DNA of 7,982 nucleotides from an uncultured Thalassolituus sp. (lineage in GTDB: Bacteria; Pseudomonadota; Gammaproteobacteria; Pseudomonadales; Oceanobacteraceae): the NCBI GenBank assembly GCA_913054055.1, contig CAJXIT010000158.1, forward strand, positions 1-7,982. Direction: 5' to 3'. Made by a program: the position numbers and the translations under genes. Positions 5,512-7,982 of this stretch are shown here, in pieces (position 1 is the first letter of the stretch; each line of letters opens with the position of its first letter). The notes beneath the pieces were generated by a model that saw nothing but the letters and a program-made list of their open reading frames with translations, did no database searches and had not been told where the DNA came from.

Positions 5512-6567
5512 TTAGAAGGCAGCTTCAGGGCTACGCACTTCATCACCCACAGACAAAGGACGTAAGGCTTTTAGAATCAAGCCATAACTTACCTTATCAA
5601 AAACACGGAACAACATAAGCAGGCCAGCACGCTCTGACGGTAAACGCACTTTTGCCCGTGTCATACGGTCAATAATGGTTTCACCGGTTTTATAAACCGC
5701 TAATACATTGCCTTCTTCAACGCCGTCTCGACTACCTTGGTTAAGCACCACCACTTGGTATTGTCCAATTTGAGTCACACCACCTAATACAGCGATCATG
5801 CGTCCGTAAACATCTTCAGGTGGCGCACTTGGCATAAAATTAGCCACCACTTGGCGATCTTCCGATGTTAACAAGCGGTCACCAATCATCACTTCTTCAC
5901 GGGCATTGGATAATTTAAGTGTGGCAACGTCTCCGTCCCAAGATGACACTGAACCAGCACCCACTTCGCGGGCTTCTAGGCCTAATATTTCACTGGTATC
6001 CGGATCAACAAATACTTGTCCTTTACGGAATATGCCGTAACCCACTTCAGGATCCTCTTTACCGAATCCTCGGGCGTAAACTTTACCGCCACCACCAGCC
6101 AGAATGCGGCTATCGTCACCGGCTACTACGTATGGGGCATCTTTTAATTGTTTCGATTTCACAATGCGGCTGCTGGTCATAAAACTAGAAATGGCCGTCA
6201 TTGGAATGGGTGGAATAGCACTGGCTAATGAGCTAATACGAGCACTTGGTGTTAGCTTAACCACACCTTTTGCCGCAGCAGAACGTTTCTTAACCGAAAC
6301 CTTAACTTCACTGCCGGTATAGACCAAGCCGATCACGTCACCAGGATAAATAAGGTGAGGGTTTTCGATTTGTTCATTGATTTGCCAAATTTCTGGCCAT
6401 AACCATGCATCACTTAAATATTTTTGTGATAAATCCCAAAGGGTATCCCCTTCTTTCACAACGTATTCAACAGGGTGGCCGGGTTTTAACTGTACAGCGT
6501 AAGCAGAGCTAATACATACCAACATAATTAATAGCGCTGATATGGTTTTAAGCAGGGGTTTGAACAT
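5512..6567 (-). CDS. tsaP: LysM-domain peptidoglycan-binding protein, TsaP-like
   Basis: The 351-residue secreted protein resembles TsaP, which ties the type IV pilus secretin ring to peptidoglycan. In P. aeruginosa the homologue (PA0020) sits between def and dprA, as here. A signal peptide is clear: MFKPLLK, a hydrophobic core at 9-20 and a likely AYA cleavage site at 22-24. There is no lipobox (MLVC has valine before the cysteine). One LysM domain spans about 35-81 (YVVKEGDTLWDLSQKYL through NPHLIYPGDVIGL). The remaining 270 residues match the conserved C-terminal part of such proteins, with GGGGKVYARG and VVVLNQGSRDGVEEGNVLAVYK. The start at 6567 is chosen because AAGGGA lies six bases upstream and the signal peptide begins exactly there. 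An in-frame ATG at 6642 would add 25 residues ahead of the signal peptide. No pilus gene is in the window, so the pilus role is inferred. Confidence 0.85.
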   Translation of the reverse strand: MFKPLLKTISALLIMLVCISSAYAVQLKPGHPVEYVVKEGDTLWDLSQKYLSDAWLWPEIWQINEQIENPHLIYPGDVIGLVYTGSEVKVSVKKRSAAAKGVVKLTPSARISSLASAIPPIPMTAISSFMTSSRIVKSKQLKDAPYVVAGDDSRILAGGGGKVYARGFGKEDPEVGYGIFRKGQVFVDPDTSEILGLEAREVGAGSVSSWDGDVATLKLSNAREEVMIGDRLLTSEDRQVVANFMPSAPPEDVYGRMIAVLGGVTQIGQYQVVVLNQGSRDGVEEGNVLAVYKTGETIIDRMTRAKVRLPSERAGLLMLFRVFDKVSYGLILKALRPLSVGDEVRSPEAAF

Positions 6568-6573
6568 GAATCG

Positions 6574-6579
6574 TCCCTT
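6574..6579 (-). promoter_or_regulatory. Ribosome binding site fixing the tsaP-like start
   Basis: AAGGGA on the - strand sits six bases before the ATG at 6567 and ahead of a textbook signal peptide. This makes the 25-residue longer reading from 6642 unlikely. Confidence 0.8.
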
Positions 6580-6628
6580 ATTTTTATTGGTTACGACGAG
6601 ATTACATACAATCCATCGCATCATTCTA

Positions 6629-6634
6629 TATAAT
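6629..6634 (+). promoter_or_regulatory. Candidate -10 element for def in the divergent region
   Basis: A perfect TATAAT at 6629-6634 lies 59 bases before the def ATG within the 126-base divergent region between the tsaP-like gene and def. The best -35 positions 16-18 bases upstream (around ATACAA, 6606-6611) match poorly. The surrounding TATATAATATA run is nearly symmetric and could also supply a leftward -10 box for the tsaP-like gene. Confidence 0.45.
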
Positions 6635-6643
6635 ATACTCATA

Positions 6644-6672
6644 TCATCTTAGCAGGGCATAGACCCTGATGA
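6644..6672 (+). other. Stem-loop in the def leader
   Basis: CAGGG (6653-6657) pairs with CCCTG (6664-6668) around CATAGA, and TCAT (6644-6647) can pair with ATGA (6669-6672) across a bulge. It lies between the promoter candidate and the weak def ribosome binding site. No U-run follows, so it is not a terminator. A function is not shown. Confidence 0.35.
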
Positions 6673-6693
6673 CTACTAAGGCGTCACAAGTTT

Positions 6694-7206
6694 ATGGCTA
6701 TATTAGAAATTTTAGAGTTTCCAGACTCTCGCTTACGCACAAAAGCAGCAGAAGTTACGGAAGTTACCGACAAAACCCGCCGCGTTATCGAAGACATGTT
6801 CGATACCATGTACGATGCTCCCGGCATTGGCTTGGCAGCCACACAAGTGGACGTTCACCAGCAAATTATTGTGATTGATGTGAGCGAAGACAAAAGCGAA
6901 CCCTTGGTGTTTATTAACCCCAAAATCACCGTATTAGATGGCGAGCTAGAAAAAATGCAAGAAGGCTGCTTATCTGTTCCGGGTTTTTACGAAGACATTG
7001 AACGCATTGAGCATTGCCAAATTGATGCCATTGGCAAAGATGGCCAACCATTCACCATGGAAGCAACTGGCTTACTAGCGGTTTGTATTCAGCATGAGAT
7101 GGATCATTTAGACGGCAAACTGTTTGTTGATTACCTTTCAAATACTAAGCGTGATCGCATTCGTAAAAAGCTAGAAAAGCAACACAGATTGGCTGCTAAG
7201 GCTTAA
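6694..7206 (+). CDS. def: Peptide deformylase
   Basis: Def removes the formyl group from the N-terminal methionine of new proteins at the ribosome. At 170 residues it matches the usual length of the gram-negative type-I enzyme. All three signature motifs are present: GIGLAATQ (44-51), EGCLSVP (90-96) and QHEMDHL (133-139). They supply the metal ligands C92, H134 and H138, the catalytic glutamate E135, and Q51. The basic C-terminal helix (KRDRIRKKLEKQHRLAAKA) is as expected for ribosome contact. The ribosome binding site is weak: AAGG at 6678-6681 is 12 bases from the ATG. The tsaP-like gene diverges to the left and fmt follows on the same strand, the partner that adds the group Def removes. 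Confidence 0.97.
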   Translation: MAILEILEFPDSRLRTKAAEVTEVTDKTRRVIEDMFDTMYDAPGIGLAATQVDVHQQIIVIDVSEDKSEPLVFINPKITVLDGELEKMQEGCLSVPGFYEDIERIEHCQIDAIGKDGQPFTMEATGLLAVCIQHEMDHLDGKLFVDYLSNTKRDRIRKKLEKQHRLAAKA

Positions 7207-7223
7207 TCGTAAACACTATATAT

Positions 7224-7253
7224 AGCCACCTACCCGGTGGCTTTTATATTTTT
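7224..7253 (+). terminator. Hairpin with U-rich tail between def and fmt
   Basis: GCCACC (7225-7230) and GGTGGC (7236-7241), extended by one A-T pair, form a 7-bp stem with loop TACCC. TTTT and then a second run of five Ts follow. It looks like a short rho-independent terminator. def and fmt are normally co-transcribed and no clear new promoter is visible in the remaining bases before fmt. Partial termination, lowering fmt relative to def, is therefore more likely than a full stop. Confidence 0.65.
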
Positions 7254-7274
7254 GTGACTTGTTAGGAATCTCCA

Positions 7275-7982
7275 TTGAGAATCGTATTTGCTGGCACCCC
7301 AGGGTTTGCCGCCACTCACCTTGAAGCATTGTTAAACGCCAACATGGACGTTGTTGGTGTCTATACCCAACCAGACCGTCCTGCCGGCCGCGGTAAAAAG
7401 CTGATGGCCAGTCCCGTTAAGCAGTTGGCTTTGGACAAAAATATTGACGTGTTTCAACCGTTGAACTTCAAAGAACAAGCCGATCGAGATCAGTTAGCCG
7501 AGCTGAAGCCCGATTTAATGATTGTGGTGGCTTATGGCTTATTGCTGCCTCAAAGCGTTTTGGATATTCCTACCCATGGCTGCATCAACAGTCACGCCTC
7601 TTTATTGCCTCGTTGGCGCGGTGCCGCTCCCATTCAAAGAGCCATTGAAGCAGGCGATACCGTAAGTGGAGTCACCGTGATGCAAATGGAAGCAGGCCTA
7701 GATACTGGCCCTATGATTCAAAAAGTTGAAACCCCGATCATGCCAAGCGATACCGGTGGCACGTTGCACGACCGACTAGCCGAGCTGGGCAGTGAAGCCG
7801 TGGTCAACGTGGTAAGCAAATTTGAAACGGGCCCAGTACTAAAAGAGATTCAAGACGACTCTCAAACCTGTTATGCCCATAAGCTTAAAAAAGAAGAAGC
7901 CTTGATCAACTGGCAATTACCTTCACTTTCGCTCATCCAGCAAAAAATTAAATTGCAAAAAGGTAGTACTCACGCTCGTTCT
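7275..7982 (+). CDS. fmt: Methionyl-tRNA formyltransferase, 5' part (incomplete at window end)
   Basis: Fmt formylates Met-tRNA(fMet) with 10-formyl-tetrahydrofolate for translation initiation. The first 236 codons are present and the gene runs off the window. The usual length is about 310-320. The start is TTG at 7275, with AGGA seven bases upstream; the next residues RIVFAGTPGFAA align with the normal Fmt N-terminus. The formyltransferase domain is clear: TQPDRPAGRGKKL (31-43), VVAYGLLLP (84-92), CINSHASLLPRWRGAAPIQR (103-122) with catalytic N105 and H107, and GLDTGPM (141-147) with D143. YAHKLKKEEALINW (200-213) leads to the linker, where family members usually continue I-R-A-F-N-P-W-P. 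Here the last dozen residues are K-L-Q-K-G-S-T-H-A-R-S instead. This may be real divergence, a rearranged 3' end or a sequence-end artefact. The TTG start may keep expression low. Confidence 0.93.
   Translation, partial: MRIVFAGTPGFAATHLEALLNANMDVVGVYTQPDRPAGRGKKLMASPVKQLALDKNIDVFQPLNFKEQADRDQLAELKPDLMIVVAYGLLLPQSVLDIPTHGCINSHASLLPRWRGAAPIQRAIEAGDTVSGVTVMQMEAGLDTGPMIQKVETPIMPSDTGGTLHDRLAELGSEAVVNVVSKFETGPVLKEIQDDSQTCYAHKLKKEEALINWQLPSLSLIQQKIKLQKGSTHARS

Noticed and set aside
6568..6642. A 25-residue N-terminal extension of the tsaP-like protein
   Set aside because: The signal peptide and the AAGGGA ribosome binding site both place the start at 6567. The extension would bury the signal peptide and run into the shared promoter region.
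1..7982. Mobile element, defence system, CRISPR array or tRNA gene
   Set aside because: No transposase, integrase, nuclease-type accessory gene, spaced repeat array or cloverleaf was seen. All full-length genes but one belong to widely conserved housekeeping or regulatory families.

Overview
The window looks like a chromosomal housekeeping segment from a marine-type gammaproteobacterium, in the broad Oceanospirillales/Pseudomonadales neighbourhood. The basis is the gene order fmt-def-tsaP-dprA-tsaC-hemF-aroE. From memory this matches the P. aeruginosa PA0018-PA0025 block, except that the qor gene I recall between tsaC and hemF is absent here. Base composition is moderate and slightly AT-leaning. 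Intergenic regions are AT-rich. There is no tRNA, rRNA, CRISPR array, insertion sequence or prophage gene.

Layout. Positions 1-127 carry a candidate promoter and inverted repeats upstream of a hexR-like RpiR/SIS regulator (128-991, +). Behind it lies a decayed tandem copy of the hexR 3' end (about 998-1102), then an AT-rich intergenic stretch with a 12-bp palindrome and a possible structured leader. These precede a 61-codon acidic protein gene (1377-1562, +). A symmetric hairpin at 1589-1617 terminates this gene and the convergent leftward group. That leftward group is dprA (4190-5299), tsaC (3536-4084), hemF (2555-3478), a 26-codon AroE-like mini-ORF (2475-2555) and aroE (1654-2475), and it is probably one transcript. 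A second hairpin (5433-5469) terminates the upstream leftward tsaP-like LysM gene (5512-6567). tsaP is divergent from def (6694-7206, +), which is followed by a hairpin and by fmt (7275 to the window end, +, incomplete).

How the genes fit together. def and fmt process and formylate the initiator methionine. tsaC makes the threonylcarbamoyl-AMP used for tRNA t6A. hemF and aroE serve haem and aromatic biosynthesis. dprA protects incoming single-stranded DNA during transformation. The TsaP-like LysM protein would anchor the type IV pilus secretin to peptidoglycan. HexR would control central carbon metabolism, but none of its usual target genes is in the window.

I found no undescribed multi-gene system. 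The points most worth a second look are two partial, tandem, gene-edge duplications (hexR 3' end; aroE 5' end with its ribosome binding site, giving a TAATG-coupled mini-ORF), a leader that could hide the ribosome binding site of the small gene, and the last dozen codons of fmt, which do not resemble the expected Fmt linker.
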